Origin: Pseudovirgaria hyperparasitica
Lineage: Eukaryota; Ascomycota; Dothideomycetes; Acrospermales; Acrospermaceae
Length of the DNA: 64,000 bases
Direction of reading: 5' to 3'
Assembly (NCBI RefSeq): GCF_010093815.1
Contig: NW_022985555.1
Coordinates: forward strand, 248,001-312,000
The translations under genes and the position numbers were made by a program. The notes below the pieces were generated by a model. The model was not told where the DNA came from. It saw only the letters and a program-made list of their open reading frames with translations, and made no database searches. Below are positions 11,868-23,405 of the stretch, piece by piece; the first letter of the stretch is position 1; each line of letters begins with the position of its first letter.

Positions 11868-13476
11868 ATGCCTCCTACTGATCCTGCTCAATTGGCCGCC
11901 AGAGACGTGTCCTTCTCGGACCTCGACTCAATGTCTGCCCAGTGCTCCGAACAGAACACCTCAAGTCCCTCGAAGAAGCTCTGTATGGTCCCAAAGGCAC
12001 GCAGAATGCCAAGCAAGAAGCCGAAAGACGACAGTTTACTGGCTTTTCTGTGCGCCCACATTGTCGAACACCAGATAGGCAAGCCAGATTGTACAGATAC
12101 TTTTGAACCCAATACTGACAAGAGAATCAGGCATATCCATAAACCTAATCCTTCTCCTATCACTCGCACATATATGCTTCCCTCGTGCTCGGCGGCGCAC
12201 TCGCACATTTTTTGAGCTCTCGTACCGCGACCCTTCCACCGGCCTCTACACACAAGGATGGGACGACATGCCCTTTGTTTTTCTCTGGACCATCATCTTC
12301 ACCGGTCTTAGAGTTGCCGTCATGGACTATGTACTGAAGCCGCTTGCCAATTTTGGTGGCATTCGTTCGAAACGTGCAAGGGTCCGGTTCGCGGAGCAAG
12401 CCTGGCTTCTAGTATATTACCTTCCTGTATGGCTCTTCGGAATGGTATGTTTACAGTAACATTTGCGCAAAAGAAAAAAGATCTTGATAATCCATGCAGC
12501 CGCTAACATGCTACAGTATATCATGTACAACTCCAGTTTCTGGCTCGACCTACGAGCCATGTGGGCCGACTTCCCTACTCGCACAATGACCGGCCTCGTC
12601 AAGTTCTACTATCTGGTTCAGTTCGCTTTCTACTTCCACATGATCATTGTTGTGAATATTGAAGAGCGCCGCAAGGATTACCACCAGATGTTCATACATC
12701 ACATCATCACATGTGGCTTGATCTCTATGAGCTACTCCTACTACCAGACCAAAGTTGGAATTGTCATCTTGTGTCTGATGGACGTTGTCGACATATTCCT
12801 CTCCACTGCCAAGGACCTCAAATATCTTGGATTCAGCGTCGCCTGCGACGTCATGTTCGGCCTCTTCATCGTAGCTTGGTTCGTTGCGAGACATGTCCTT
12901 TACCTCGCCGTGTGCTATTCCACCTACGTTCATGTGCCCGAAGTTATGCCGTACGGCTGCTACGACTCTGTTACAGGAGAGAAGCTTGCTGAGACTGAAG
13001 AAAGTGGTATCATGACGCACATTCTGCAATCTTTTAGAGACCCTGGAGCCCCTGTTTGCTTCAACAAGCGCATACAGTCAAACTTCCTTGCCTTCCTCCT
13101 GGCTCTCCAGGTCGTGACACTGATATGGTTCTATATGATCATCAAAGTCGCGTACAAAGTCGTTACGGGGCAAGGTGCAGATGATGTACGAAGCGATGAT
13201 GAAGGCGAAGACGAGGAAGAAGAAGATTTCGATGTTGACGAAGACTTGGAGGCTCACCACCTGAACGGCATGGTGCAATTACCACTAGAGGAGGAAGTTG
13301 GCGTTGAAGGTCTGCATTTCACTCGGCAAGGTAGTCCAAGTAAAGGCTCCGGAGTCAAAGGGTATCGGCGCAATGGGAACAAAAGCGGGAGTTCGCGATC
13401 TAGCGGTATCAGTATACCCGGACATGGGGACCACAAGGAGCTTCTTGGTAGAATTGGTTGTGACAAGCCGTCATGA
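11868..13476 (+). CDS. lag1: sphingosine N-acyltransferase (ceramide synthase), Lag1 family
   Basis: Three exons, 11868-12078, 12131-12444 and 12517-13476, give 494 aa. The enzyme joins a fatty acyl-CoA to a sphingoid base in the ER membrane. The TLC domain shows several hydrophobic segments and the Lag1 motif: catalytic H-H at residues 236-237 and the acidic D-V-V-D at 264-267 followed by F-L-S-T-A-K-D. A conserved R-F-A-E-Q-A-W-L-L-V-Y-Y precedes it. The C-terminus has a long acidic Asp/Glu stretch and then a basic Ser-rich tail, both cytosolic in relatives. Intron 1 has a GC donor (atag|gcaagc) and AG acceptor; no GT donor nearby restores the conserved G-I-S-I-N-L join. Moulds carry two paralogues (LagA and BarA types); I do not decide between them. 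Confidence 0.92.
12079..12130 (+). other. non-canonical GC-AG intron in lag1
   Basis: A 52-base intron with donor ag|gcaagc and acceptor aatcag|gc. Removing it joins E-H-Q-I to G-I-S-I-N-L, the expected family sequence; unspliced reading diverges and stops. Confidence 0.82.
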
Positions 13477-15153
13477 TTACATTACGATAGATGGCGTTGA
13501 AATGGCGGGGTTTGATAATTGGGAGTGTGTCTTTGGGGGGGAAGATCGCTCGACTTCCGTCAACGCTTACCATATCATCAGCATTGTTTGCGTACTAAGG
13601 TTTTTTCTCTCTCTCTCTGCGCTATGGAACGTAAGAATACCCACGAATCGGATTAGACCAGCTTTCTTGCACACACACACGCACACTACTTTTCGAACAT
13701 GACGAGATATGAAGAGATATGCATGTGTTTTGCTCATGGTGTGTAAAGGCTCCCCGTGTGTTTTTGTGCTGCATGATTCATCCATCCATCCACCACTCAG
13801 CCATCCCGCTCGCTCCAAACTCAATTCGTTACTGCCACAACAACCTTCCACCGCACTGCTGAAAACTCGATAATTCAACGTGACTGTAGCGTGATCCCCC
13901 CCCCTCCCCTCCTTCAGCAGTGCCACTAGTGGGGGACACAAACAGTGTCAGTCAAGCAGAGGGGCCACCTGTTTTTTTTTTCGCATAAAATACGAAACTT
14001 GTCGCGGACTACTGCATGCAGCAACTATACCGTGTTTGAATTATCAGTTATGCTGATGGTGTATGTGCGGATAGTAAGGTGTTGAGTTGGAGGTTAATGG
14101 ACTGGTTGTATGTAGTGGTGTAAAGCTGGTTGGTGGTCTGGGATTTTCTTGTTTTGGTCTGGGGATTTGTTGATATTCAAAGTGTGTTGTTTCCCTAGCT
14201 TGGGTAGTGTGGTAGGCAAGTATGCTTTTGGAGAGCAAAAGGAAATGAGTCTTACAAAGTTCTGCGTAAGAGCACGTTTTTGGAGCGTTGAGCACATGGT
14301 TGGGGTTCGGAGTTCCCCTTTGAACATACATTCCCGGCAGACATGCACATTGGGATATCGAAAGGGACTGGACTGGGGAGGTACGACAAGACGTTCAAGG
14401 ACCCAGAAAATTGTTCAAGCAACCGTACTGATAAGTTCATAGTGCAAGCAATCTAAAACGAATGACATGATTACAACAAGTCCAATTCTATACATAGCCA
14501 TCAGCATTCCGGACCTCCTTAAAAATAGCTACCCAATAACTAACCCCTTTTACTTCCAACGACACTGTGAAGTCAATGAACACTCAACACATCCTCTCAT
14601 ATCTTCACAATTGCTAAACAATGTCCTTTGTCGCGTACAATCGAAACCAACATCTCCTTCCCTTCTCGATATAAAACCACCGTTACCCCCTTTTCCCTCA
14701 CCGCCGTACAGCATAATCGAACTGTGACCTATATTTGTCCTCTGTTTGAAGATTCTAGATTTATTGGCTGCTATTACCACCAGCATCACCTGTCATAAAA
14801 CACACACCGCTCGTTGTCCCCTCTGTCAAAGATACCGATCCCCTTGCAAGCAACGCTCCGGTTTGAACACTTTGTTTCCCTCTTTTGCACGACACGCTAT
14901 ACACTCCCTTCCCCTCCCCTGACTGGCTCACTGGCGCGAGACACGTCTTTCGGCGGACCGGTGGGATCGTGTGATTACACAATATTTAACATTGTGAAGA
15001 GTGTGGTAGCTACTCTCTGATTCATTATCTAACCTACATCGTCGCTCTGTCTCTCCCCCTTCTTTCCCTTCTCCTCTTCCTCTCAACAACACAAACACAA
15101 ACACAAACACACCCCAATCCATCCCAACCACACCACACCACAACAACGCAACA
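13477..15153. other. gene-free stretch after lag1
   Basis: About 1.7 kb with lag1 3' UTR at its left, a short T run near 13970 and an acac-rich tract just before 15154. Short ORFs on both strands near 14050-14450 have no recognisable domain. No RNA gene is supported. Confidence 0.45.
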
Positions 15154-15513
15154 ATGTCCCTCCAACCCACCAGCCTCACCCTCGCCCACCGCTCCAAACC
15201 ATCTCCCAATCCCGCGGACCCCCAATCGTCGTCATCAGCTGCTCAAAACACACCAGACAACAAGTCAGACAGCTCTCTGCCTAACTCTGCATCTTCTTCT
15301 TCTTCATCCTCGGAGCCTGATGCATCTTCTTCCTCTTCGGAGGAGGAGGACGAGGAGGAGGAGGAGGACGAGGAGGACGAGGAGGAAGAAGAGACTGAGC
15401 CTGATGGATCCAGCAACAGAGTCACGTGGGACTGTTTCGCATGCGGCGCGCTGGATAGTGAGGGTGGGGTGTGTGACGCTTGTGGGTCTGAGCGGTGTTT
15501 GGCATGTTTTTGA
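15154..15513 (+). CDS. small acidic protein with C-terminal zinc-ribbon-like cysteines
   Basis: A single-exon ORF of 119 aa. The first half is low-complexity Ser/Pro; residues about 50-88 are a Ser run followed by an almost pure Glu/Asp run coded by gag/gac triplet repeats. The last 30 residues are W-D-C-F-A-C-G, a short spacer, V-C-D-A-C-G, then R-C-L-A-C-F: three C-x2-C pairs in a compact module that could bind zinc. The same W-D-C-x2-C start and paired cysteines recur in the tiny gene at 16636. Function is unknown; an upstream acac-rich and pyrimidine-rich leader is consistent with a real promoter. Confidence 0.72.
   Translation: MSLQPTSLTLAHRSKPSPNPADPQSSSSAAQNTPDNKSDSSLPNSASSSSSSSEPDASSSSSEEEDEEEEEDEEDEEEEETEPDGSSNRVTWDCFACGALDSEGGVCDACGSERCLACF
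15290..15395. repeat. coding triplet repeat (tct, then gag/gac)
   Basis: Tct/tcc triplets encode a Ser run, then gag/gac/gaa triplets encode an acidic run of more than 20 residues inside the small protein at 15154. Confidence 0.8.
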
Positions 15514-16635
15514 TTGGTGTTGTGAGTTGGTAGGTGAGTGGGTGAGTGGGATTGTGGGATTGTGTAGAATAGTGCTAATTGGGATTTAGGGAGTGTGGAG
15601 ATGAGGGTTTGGGCTTGGAGGGGTTGGGGGGTTTGAATAGGGGTTTGGGGTGCTTGGGGATGGTGGGTTGTGTTGTCGGGAGTCGAGCTGGCGAGTATTG
15701 CTGTTCTTTGATTGTGTTACGAGGCTGGGATATGGAGGCGTGGTAGAGTAGGTTGAAGGTTGTTGTCTCGAGATGGCATTTGCGTTGTTGACGTAGTCGA
15801 ATATGGCTCTTGTTCTGGGGCAGGCAGATGTGCAGGCAAATAGCCAGTCTAGAGTCACTGAGCTTTGAGCCTGTTTGTTAGAATAGATCTATGCCTATTC
15901 TCATGACGTTCTTGATGTTCTTGTCGATGCATGTCTTCCTGTATACAGCGTCCCGAACCCAATCTTACCTCATTTGCTCAAGTCCACTTTACTTTGCCTT
16001 GTCATTCATGAATCGCTGGTTATTGCCTTCCTGATGACCAAATGATTGTACACACAAGAGAAGGGCAGCATCTTCATTCTCCTCTGCGTATCTTCAATCC
16101 CTGTCTGGATCTATTAGTGAGTATCTTATTTCGACTTTGTAACATGACCACAGCTCCATAACGAACATGTCATAGCTCTCTCGCTTCTACACTCTTCTCC
16201 CATTCTCGAACTGATCAGCAACATCTATACCGCAACATCTATACCGCAACATCTATACCATGACTTCATCGTTCAAGATCCGCTCAGGAGGTTAGCAGTA
16301 AGATACTTTGGAACGTTCACTACGCAAAGCCTTACGAATCAGAATATATACACTGCTACTCCATACTCTGTGACTTCTTACATGTATTTACATGCACTGT
16401 TGGAGCACGACCGTTACACATACTAATACCCGCCTCTGCGTCAACGCATCACATCCTTAACAACATACATTAGTACTATATATACATCCACCATTTCGAT
16501 GCAAAAATCTTTTTCTTCTTCTTCTCCATGCCACAGCAACTTCGATAAACACCTGAACAATTCTACTCACACGCCGAATTCGACAAAGAAAACAACCATC
16601 AACAACCATCAACAATCACCCTTCGATCCTCCAGG
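15514..16635. other. gene-free stretch between two tiny cysteine-rich genes
   Basis: About 1.1 kb. Near 16215-16259 there are three close copies of gcaacatctatacc. A minus-strand ORF at 15586-15858 is a composition artefact rich in Pro/Ser. No domain is recognised. Confidence 0.45.
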
Positions 16636-16788
16636 ATGATCAACTCCACACCAAATCAAGTCGATGCCAAGAACGAACCATCCGAGAACTACGGCTGGGA
16701 CTGCCATGTGTGCTGGACGACTAATTGGTACACGCAGGTCTGTCAGGCATGCCAGCACGCGGAATGCTACCTTTGTCCCAGATTGTAG
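16636..16788 (+). CDS. 50-aa W-C-x2-C zinc-ribbon-like protein
   Basis: A single-exon ORF of 50 aa, short enough to be missed by usual length cut-offs. After a polar N-terminus of about 20 residues comes G-W-D-C-H-V-C-W, an aromatic spacer, V-C-Q-A-C-Q-H-A-E-C-Y-L-C. This gives C-x2-C, C-x2-C and C-x2-C plus a His, very like the end of the protein at 15154 and like small cysteine proteins found in many ascomycetes. A long pyrimidine/adenine-rich leader precedes the ATG. Zinc binding is inferred from spacing only. Function is unknown. Confidence 0.62.
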   Translation: MINSTPNQVDAKNEPSENYGWDCHVCWTTNWYTQVCQACQHAECYLCPRL

Positions 16789-17281
16789 GGCATGGATGCA
16801 GGGGGCTTTGCACAATGGAGTGGTAGATTTGTTCGCTCGGATGTGCTTGGAATGGGGGCTCGGTATAGAGATATATTGAATATTAGATGTTGAGATGATG
16901 GGATTGTATGTTGTTGCTGTGGTGGTGGTGCACTGTGATATACAATGTTTGAGTCTATCCCGTAGATATAGGCTTGGAAGAGAGAGGTGTATGACTCCCT
17001 GATACGTCCGGTATCGAGAATGGCTAGGTGATGTGGCCGTTGTCACAGATACCAGCATGGGTTTTATCTCCGCATACTATCCGTATGATATAAGCCATAT
17101 AGTTCATGCTGCTTCCATTCACGAACTCCTGTTATTTGCATATATATTCGTTCCTTACTACTCAGTTCTTCTCCCCTCATGCTCCTTCCTACTATACCCA
17201 ACTGCCCCTTACATGGAGTCTGGCAAAGTGCATATTCTAGATGCTACCCAACGCCTATTCTCCCGGCTACTCGGATAGAAT
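16789..17281. other. gene-free spacer
   Basis: About 490 bases, 3' UTR of the tiny gene to its left and possible promoter of the next. A plus ORF at 17033-17278 has no clear features. Confidence 0.4.
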
Positions 17282-17452
17282 ATGGTCTGGATAAAGCACA
17301 AGTCGGAAAAGTTTATACCGACTTCCCGGCGTGATCCGCCCGAGAACGAGTGGTGGACATGCTGCAAGTGTTGCCGGCTCATTAAAGTCACAATGAAGTG
17401 CTTCCATCGCAGACATGGGGCGAGTAATAACAGCCTCTATCTATCCACCTAA
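17282..17452 (+). CDS. possible third, diverged tiny cysteine protein
   Basis: A 56-aa ORF with P-P-E-N-E-W-W-T-C-C-K-C-C-R-L in the middle and M-K-C-F-H-R-R-H-G after a short spacer. The E-N-x-x-W-x-C-x2-C opening and the spacing to the next Cys/His group resemble its two neighbours, but the final C-x2-C is missing. It may be a diverged or decayed family member, or its last exon may lie elsewhere. Confidence rests on the pattern and on its position in the row. Confidence 0.38.
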   Translation: MVWIKHKSEKFIPTSRRDPPENEWWTCCKCCRLIKVTMKCFHRRHGASNNSLYLST

Positions 17453-18305
17453 CTAATAATTCTATACCTATAGATTAATGGTCGGACACGAGAGTAGATA
17501 GAAGAAGGCTACCAGGTGCGAGGGGTGTATTTCGTGGGACATTTCACCGTCGACAAAGACGGGTCATGAGTATAAAGATGCAACTGGGATGGACGGAAAA
17601 GAGAAGAATGAGAGTCACGAAATATAGAGTGATGAGGACGCCCTGGAGACGGAAGGTGGTACTCGAAATCACGGGATCGCGCACAAGGGAACTGACAATA
17701 TGTAAATCGACATGTGCATTGCAGATAACGATCGATATGACATTGTTCGTACTCACAACATAATCTGGAAAGACCACTCTTCATGTGGCGGAATAGCGAT
17801 ACTCGTTGAAAGGAGAATCAATGTTCAAATGCTCTGAAACGTCGAGCTCAAAACAACCATCAAGTGTACTGAAAAACCAGATATTCGCCAAGATCTTCAA
17901 CGAAATATACAATACAGTCCCAAGATAGTCTGATTTCAGCTGCTGAGCGGACAAGGTAAGCCAGGACCTTGCACCCGCTGCGCCCCCTACCGCCCCCTAC
18001 TGTGTCATATAAAGCCTATCTTGGACATCAGTCTGTGAAAATGTGGACAAAACAGTATCGAGAGCTTTCTTGGAATGCAAGGTCTGGTAGGTTTGAGAAG
18101 CAAGTCAGACGATATGACAGCATACCAACCAACCCACCCCCTGAAATCCAGGGATACCAGCGATGTTGGTCAGATTGCCTTCTCCCGAGCGCCCAAGAGC
18201 GCTACATCCAGTCTCTACACAACATCTTTAAGACTCCCACTCGCGCCCAACACCCTCAGCACCACACCGAAACTCCTCTTCCATCCTCCTATCTAATCAC
18301 CAGCC
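17453..18305. other. gene-free spacer with a TATA-like element
   Basis: About 850 bases before the cysteine-rich membrane protein gene. A catataaag element at 18006-18014 is a candidate TATA box on the plus strand. No gene is recognised. Confidence 0.4.
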
Positions 18306-19193
18306 ATGGCCGAAGCATGCTACTCCGACGGCGGAAGCATGCCCGACCTCTGGCTCCGCTGCGGCGAGCGCTCGCCCGCCGCGGCCAACAACTGCTGCGC
18401 ACTGAACACCACCTACCCAAACGGCATCGACGTCTGCCTACAAAACGGCCTCTGCGGTTACAATAACCCCACCACCGGCATCTTCGAGTACTGGAAAGAC
18501 CCGTGCAGCGACCCGACCGGCGCGGGCTGTCTCGAGCTGAACTGCACCGCGCTCTACACCAACCTCAACGTGCCGGGCATCTACCCGGTGCATCCGTGCG
18601 GGTCGAGCTGGAGCAACAGCACGAAATGGTGCTGTGGGACGGACGATAGCTGCTGTGAGGATGAGACGCGGGCGGAGAGCGTGCGGTGGATCGCGACTGT
18701 TTTTGGCGCCGCGGTAGCGACTGTACCCCTGACCCTGGCCCTGTCGAGTGAGACGAGGCTGGCGAGAACGAGTATTCCGACGGCACTGTCGACAACGAGT
18801 ACTCCAACAGTACTCTCTGCGCCTTCATCAACCGCAGAGGATCCGTTGTCCAGCGCAAGTTTACTCTCGCGAGGCGCCAAAGTAGGCATCGGCATCGCTG
18901 CGGCCTCTGCTGTTTTTCTGCTCTGTCTTGGTGTATTCATTCTCTGGAGAGCCAGAACTAGGAGACAGCTTAGTAGAGATTATAAAGCCCAGGCAGGCGG
19001 ATCAGCGATCGGACATAGTGGAGTGGCTATAAACTCTCTGTCTGAGCTTGCAGACAAGAGTGTGGTAGAACTTGATTCAAATGTTTTCAGGGAGCTGGAT
19101 TCATCTTCCGTGCAGGAGCTGGGAACGGAGTGGCAGAGCGGGAAAGATGCGCCAGTGATGGGGCTGGGATCACAACGTCCGACTAAAAGGTGA
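18306..19193 (+). CDS. cysteine-rich single-pass membrane protein
   Basis: A 295-aa ORF. Residues 1-125 hold about 15 cysteines in a pattern common to a fungal surface-protein group: A-C-Y-S-D-G near the start, N-N-C-C-A-L, V-C-L-Q-N-G-L-C, D-P-C-S-D-P-T-G-A-G-C, and paired C-C near the end. A Ser/Thr-rich stalk of about 60 residues follows, then one transmembrane helix (V-G-I-G-I-A-A-A-S-A-V-F-L-L-C-L-G) with a basic stop-transfer W-R-A-R-T-R-R and a polar cytosolic tail. No signal peptide is seen after the chosen Met, and an in-frame stop lies just upstream, so a 5' exon encoding the signal may be missing from my model. Function is unknown; a sensor or wall-contact role is only a guess. Confidence 0.75.
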   Translation: MAEACYSDGGSMPDLWLRCGERSPAAANNCCALNTTYPNGIDVCLQNGLCGYNNPTTGIFEYWKDPCSDPTGAGCLELNCTALYTNLNVPGIYPVHPCGSSWSNSTKWCCGTDDSCCEDETRAESVRWIATVFGAAVATVPLTLALSSETRLARTSIPTALSTTSTPTVLSAPSSTAEDPLSSASLLSRGAKVGIGIAAASAVFLLCLGVFILWRARTRRQLSRDYKAQAGGSAIGHSGVAINSLSELADKSVVELDSNVFRELDSSSVQELGTEWQSGKDAPVMGLGSQRPTKR

Positions 19194-19591
19194 AGGTTGT
19201 TGTAGTGTAGGTTTGTTCACTGGTGCCGGTCTGTACAACAGCATAGCACATGAGCCGAGAAACGTTTATTTTAAACTTAATTTTTGGTATTATCTCTAAT
19301 CTCAGACTATGCACATCTTTCTGTACAAGCCGCTGAGGGCAGCTGCAAATAAGCTTGTGCTATGATCATGGGTCGTGTTTTATCAACCGCTGAACCGAGA
19401 TAGCTCAAGATTCATCCTCGATTGCCCGTTGAAACTCGCATGACGAGTCTACCAGGAAGACGTCATTGATGACCATGTATGCAAACTACAAGATCCGGAC
19501 GCCGGAAATGCTTCTTCAACCATTCGACACCATAGACGCCTGCGTAGTCCAGCAGCATCATACGAGCTGCACAACATAACTTTTCCCCTTA
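19194..19591. other. convergent intergenic region
   Basis: About 400 bases between the 3' ends of the membrane protein gene (+) and the Rat1 gene (-). Nothing else is seen. Confidence 0.5.
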
Positions 19592-22500
19592 CTAGTATCG
19601 TTTGTAGCCATCATACCTTCCCTGATTATCGTTACCTCGATATCCATTGTTGCTTCGGTGGTTGCCATTGGGCCTGTACGCATCATTGCGATTTCCGCCG
19701 TTCTGGCGATATCCATCACCGCTTCGGTGCCCATCATTTGGTCTGTACGTATCATCCCTGCGATTATCATAACTCGCATTATGGTAGTTATACCCTTGAC
19801 CTCCACGGCCTCCGGAGCCTGCATAGCCGTTAGACGGAGGCATCTGTGGAAAGGCCGCTCCCGGAGGTGGGGGTGGGAATCCACCCGGAAATGGTGGCAT
19901 CGGAAATCCCATCTGAGCTGCCACGTGGGGCGGGGGAGGTTGAAAGCTCGGGTTGATGAACGAGGAGAAAGGGTTCTGGGGATTAAAGTTTTGTTCTTTG
20001 GAAGGGTATGAATTGCGATTGTTGCCAAAGCCGCCACGTCCGTTCTGATTGCCATTGGAGTAGCCTCCGCGATCATTGTGGGAGTGATAACCGCGATCAT
20101 TGCCACGGAATCCACCGCGTCCACCCCGGAATCCACCTCTTCCGCCTCTCTGGGCCTGGCTGATTGTCATTCGAACATCGTCGTCGTTGAGAACAGGCTT
20201 GGGCATTTTGAGACCCCGGAGTAGCATAGATTTATGGACATTGGAGGACTTCGGCATGACATAATAAGCAGTGACGGACTGATCGTCGTCAATGTCCGGC
20301 ATCCGCGATGAATCCAGAGGAAATGACAGGGAGCTTCCCGGCAGATAGCTGTCGTTCTTTACAAGCTTGCCAGCCAAGCCTTCACTGACTTTAGTGTTCA
20401 TTTTGAATTTGGTTTCGGTAGCCTTCTTAGAATAGAATTTCTCAACAACATCGTTGTAGAGCGGATGGCGAGTTGAGAAATACAGAGCTTCTCTGCCGAA
20501 TTCGTTACGTGCGTGCTCATCGGCACTGAGTCGAGGATACACCTTCTTCATGGCTGCTAAGAGGCGCTTTTCATCGATAAAGGGGAGAAGGATCACTGCT
20601 TTCCACAACTGTTGCTTCCCGTTCATATCAAGCTCAAACTCCTCAGGATAGAAGTCGATAATCTCGCTCTCAGGATTCGTCATCAAGTCATGAAACGGCT
20701 CAGGAATAGCATGTCTTGATGCCGCAGGTAGCACGCCCATGAGCTGCTCGAATGGGTGAAACGGTGCCCCGAGTTCGAAGTTGAACTCCATCTGTTCAAT
20801 ACCAACGAAGTCGGCAGCAAAGGGGGCATAGTGATGTGGATAGTACCATGTCCACGAGGCACACCCTTGAAAGTAGTATCGCAGGACCCAACACAGCCCT
20901 TCCATGTAGTCGCGCGCGACTCTGTGACGGAACTCGATATCCTTGGGGTCAGCTTTGAACTTCTGCTCGTAATATCGATCAGCATATCCGTCTTCCCAGA
21001 GCATGACAGTATCAGGTGCCGGGTCGCTAGGATCTTTCTTCTGCGGTGTAGGCACTGGCGAGTTGCGACCAGGAGTACCGGAGTCATCGTCAGTGATCAG
21101 GTCCGCCTTACGTTTGGTCGCTCCTGAAAGATTGAGCTGCAATTTAGTCGCATCGTGAGTGACACTCCCATCATCCTTTGAAGATCCATTATGATCTAAG
21201 CTGCTTGTGTCTGACGGTGGCGCTTGACCGAGTAACCTCGCTTTCAAGGCAGCAGCGGCGCTCTTGTTGTCATTATTAGCTTGATGTGAAGTTTTGCGGT
21301 TCACGAATATGTCGTGGGTCAAATCTTTGTTGCTAGCAGCATGGGCATCCTTTGGCTCGAAGAAGGGCATGTTCCCAAAATCCGGCTCTGCATTCCTAGG
21401 ACGCTTGTTAGGTTGGCCACCACCACCACCGCCTCGGCCGCGACCACTTCGCCAGGCATTACGTTCTGCTCTCTGTCGGTCCTTCTCTTCTTTCTGTAAA
21501 GCGTCATCACGACGACGCTTGAAAATATCGTTCTCTTGCTCCGCAAGGCCTGATAATATGAGTTGTGCGCGGCTAAGGTCGACATGGCCATCCTTTGTCA
21601 CATAACCACCCATCTGCGGCAGACTTTTGCGCCATATCTTGATGAGAGTATCGATGCCTTGCTCCCTAATATCAAGACTAGGTAAGTGTGGTAGGAAGTC
21701 ATTACCAACGAAGAAACACATGAAAACCCAATCATCTAGGGCTCGTTCAAGGTCAAAGGCGAAAGGTTGACCAGGTACATTCATTTCAATAGCGAGATAT
21801 TCGCGAAGAATTGAGACATGAAGCCAGATGAATGGTTTCGGCCCAGCTTGTTGCTTCTCATCAAATTCTCCAGCCTTCACTTTGATCTCACCTCTGCATT
21901 GATCAGCGTAGTGGCCGGGCTGTCCACAAAGTTTGCAAAGCCGTGGTTTCTTCTCATCCGCAAAAACATCTTCACGAAGGACCTTGAAATGAGGCTCATG
22001 AGTGGCGAGCCCAAGCATGATGAGATCGGCGTCCTGTGTAATTAGACACCAAATTTCTCGAGGGTTTTATGTCAACTCACAAGACCGTATATACAGTGAC
22101 TAGTGTTCGGATCGTGGTCGGGAGAACGTCTCTGGGAGCGGATGAATTCCATGATTTTGTGTTCACCTTCTCCAGGGACTGTAGCATCAGATATGATGAT
22201 TTTGAGCTATCCCCGGTCAGCCAAGCTTCGTCGTGTGCAAGTTTACTTCCTACCTTTGCCCATGACGGATCCTCGTTAAGCTTGTAGGCGACCCAATACC
22301 TGAGACTGAGTGCTAGTATTTCCATGAAGGGTGTACCCGGCGTGATAGAATTACTGTCCCATGTCTTCTTGACTATCTGCTCGTTGATGAAGTCGTTGGC
22401 TGCACCTTCCCCTTTCTGAGACTTAAGTAACTTCATGAACTCTTGCTTCTCCTCATCCTTCTCTTGCGCTTCTTGGGCTGATCTAAAGCGTCGCGCGCGC

Positions 22501-22895
22501 TGCTGATTCATCTTAGCGCGTGGGGCTACACCATCTACATCGAAGTAAGTATGATTTTATTAGAGAGTGATGTCGCTATTTAGAGACATACCAACGGCCA
22601 TCATGAGGATTTTGCGTGGGCGCGCCATGCGAACGACACGCTCAGTATACTTGAAGATCTCCAGCATCATCTCTTCCTCGGTCTCTGGCGGAGCTTTGTC
22701 CTCCGGATGGGAACAAGGATGAACGATACCATTCATATCGAGGTAAAGGTTGTCGATCTCGCCATTGATATTCGGTCCATTGTAGTCCACAGGTATCTGG
22801 ACTCCATCTATCTCTTCTGGAGACTCTTCGAGAACGGGCGAAATGATCTTGGGATACTTCTGAGAAAGCCATCGGAAAAGCGCTGGAACACCCAT
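19592..22895 (-). CDS. rat1: nuclear 5'-3' exoribonuclease Rat1/Xrn2
   Basis: Four exons, 22895-22592, 22534-22254, 22206-22081 and 22033-19592, give 1050 aa. Rat1 degrades 5'-monophosphate RNA in the nucleus, ends Pol II transcription by the torpedo route and trims rRNA. The protein starts [11 protein letters not shown], the invariant XRN start, with [10 protein letters not shown], then [12 protein letters not shown] and [10 protein letters not shown] in the catalytic CR1. A CCHC knuckle [14 protein letters not shown] follows, typical of Xrn2/Rat1 rather than cytoplasmic Xrn1. CR2 contains [13 protein letters not shown]. The C-terminal 200 residues are RGG- and Pro/Asn-rich. Length fits fungal Rat1. 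Confidence 0.96.
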
Positions 22896-23405
22896 GATGG
22901 GTCTTGGAAGGGGGTCACGCCTTGTGTAAGGTCAAGGTTGATTGTAAGATTGAAGCGGAGCACCTCCGAAGGAAACTTGGCAGCTCGGACGGTGTCGTTG
23001 GAGAGGGTGGTTGTCCGGACGATCACTGTATATACATGAGCAACAGTATGAGCGTCGCAAAGGGCGTTGGTTTGAAGAGACGGTGAAAGGTTGCGAAGAT
23101 GCGCGTCGGTCTGAAAGATGCTGACCGCGGAATGCGTCGCTGCCTCCACGAAGAGTAATATGATCTCAAGCTTTCAGCCCTACCGGAATTACATCGGGAA
23201 AACGGCACAGTATGGGTACAACGTATATCGCATTTGAGTACAACATCGGTAACGATTTATGCGCAGGAAGAGTCTAGTCCTCTAGACTGTGCGGACGTAT
23301 CACACAGGAGACCTTTTGCTCTCTGTTTCAGGCGATACTTTCAACCCCTCGGGTGTTGTCATTCAATTATGATCGCATAATTCCTCATTTTACTCACGAG
23401 CAGCC
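22896..23405. promoter_or_regulatory. divergent promoter region, rat1 / uso1
   Basis: About 510 bases between two divergent housekeeping starts. It should carry both promoters; no specific element is claimed. Confidence 0.5.

Noticed and set aside
12463-12516. Using the in-frame extension M-R-K-R-K-K before exon 3 of lag1 as coding
   Set aside because: It begins inside an intron with good gtatgt donor and ctacag acceptor, and removing the intron restores the conserved G-M-Y-I-M-Y-N join.
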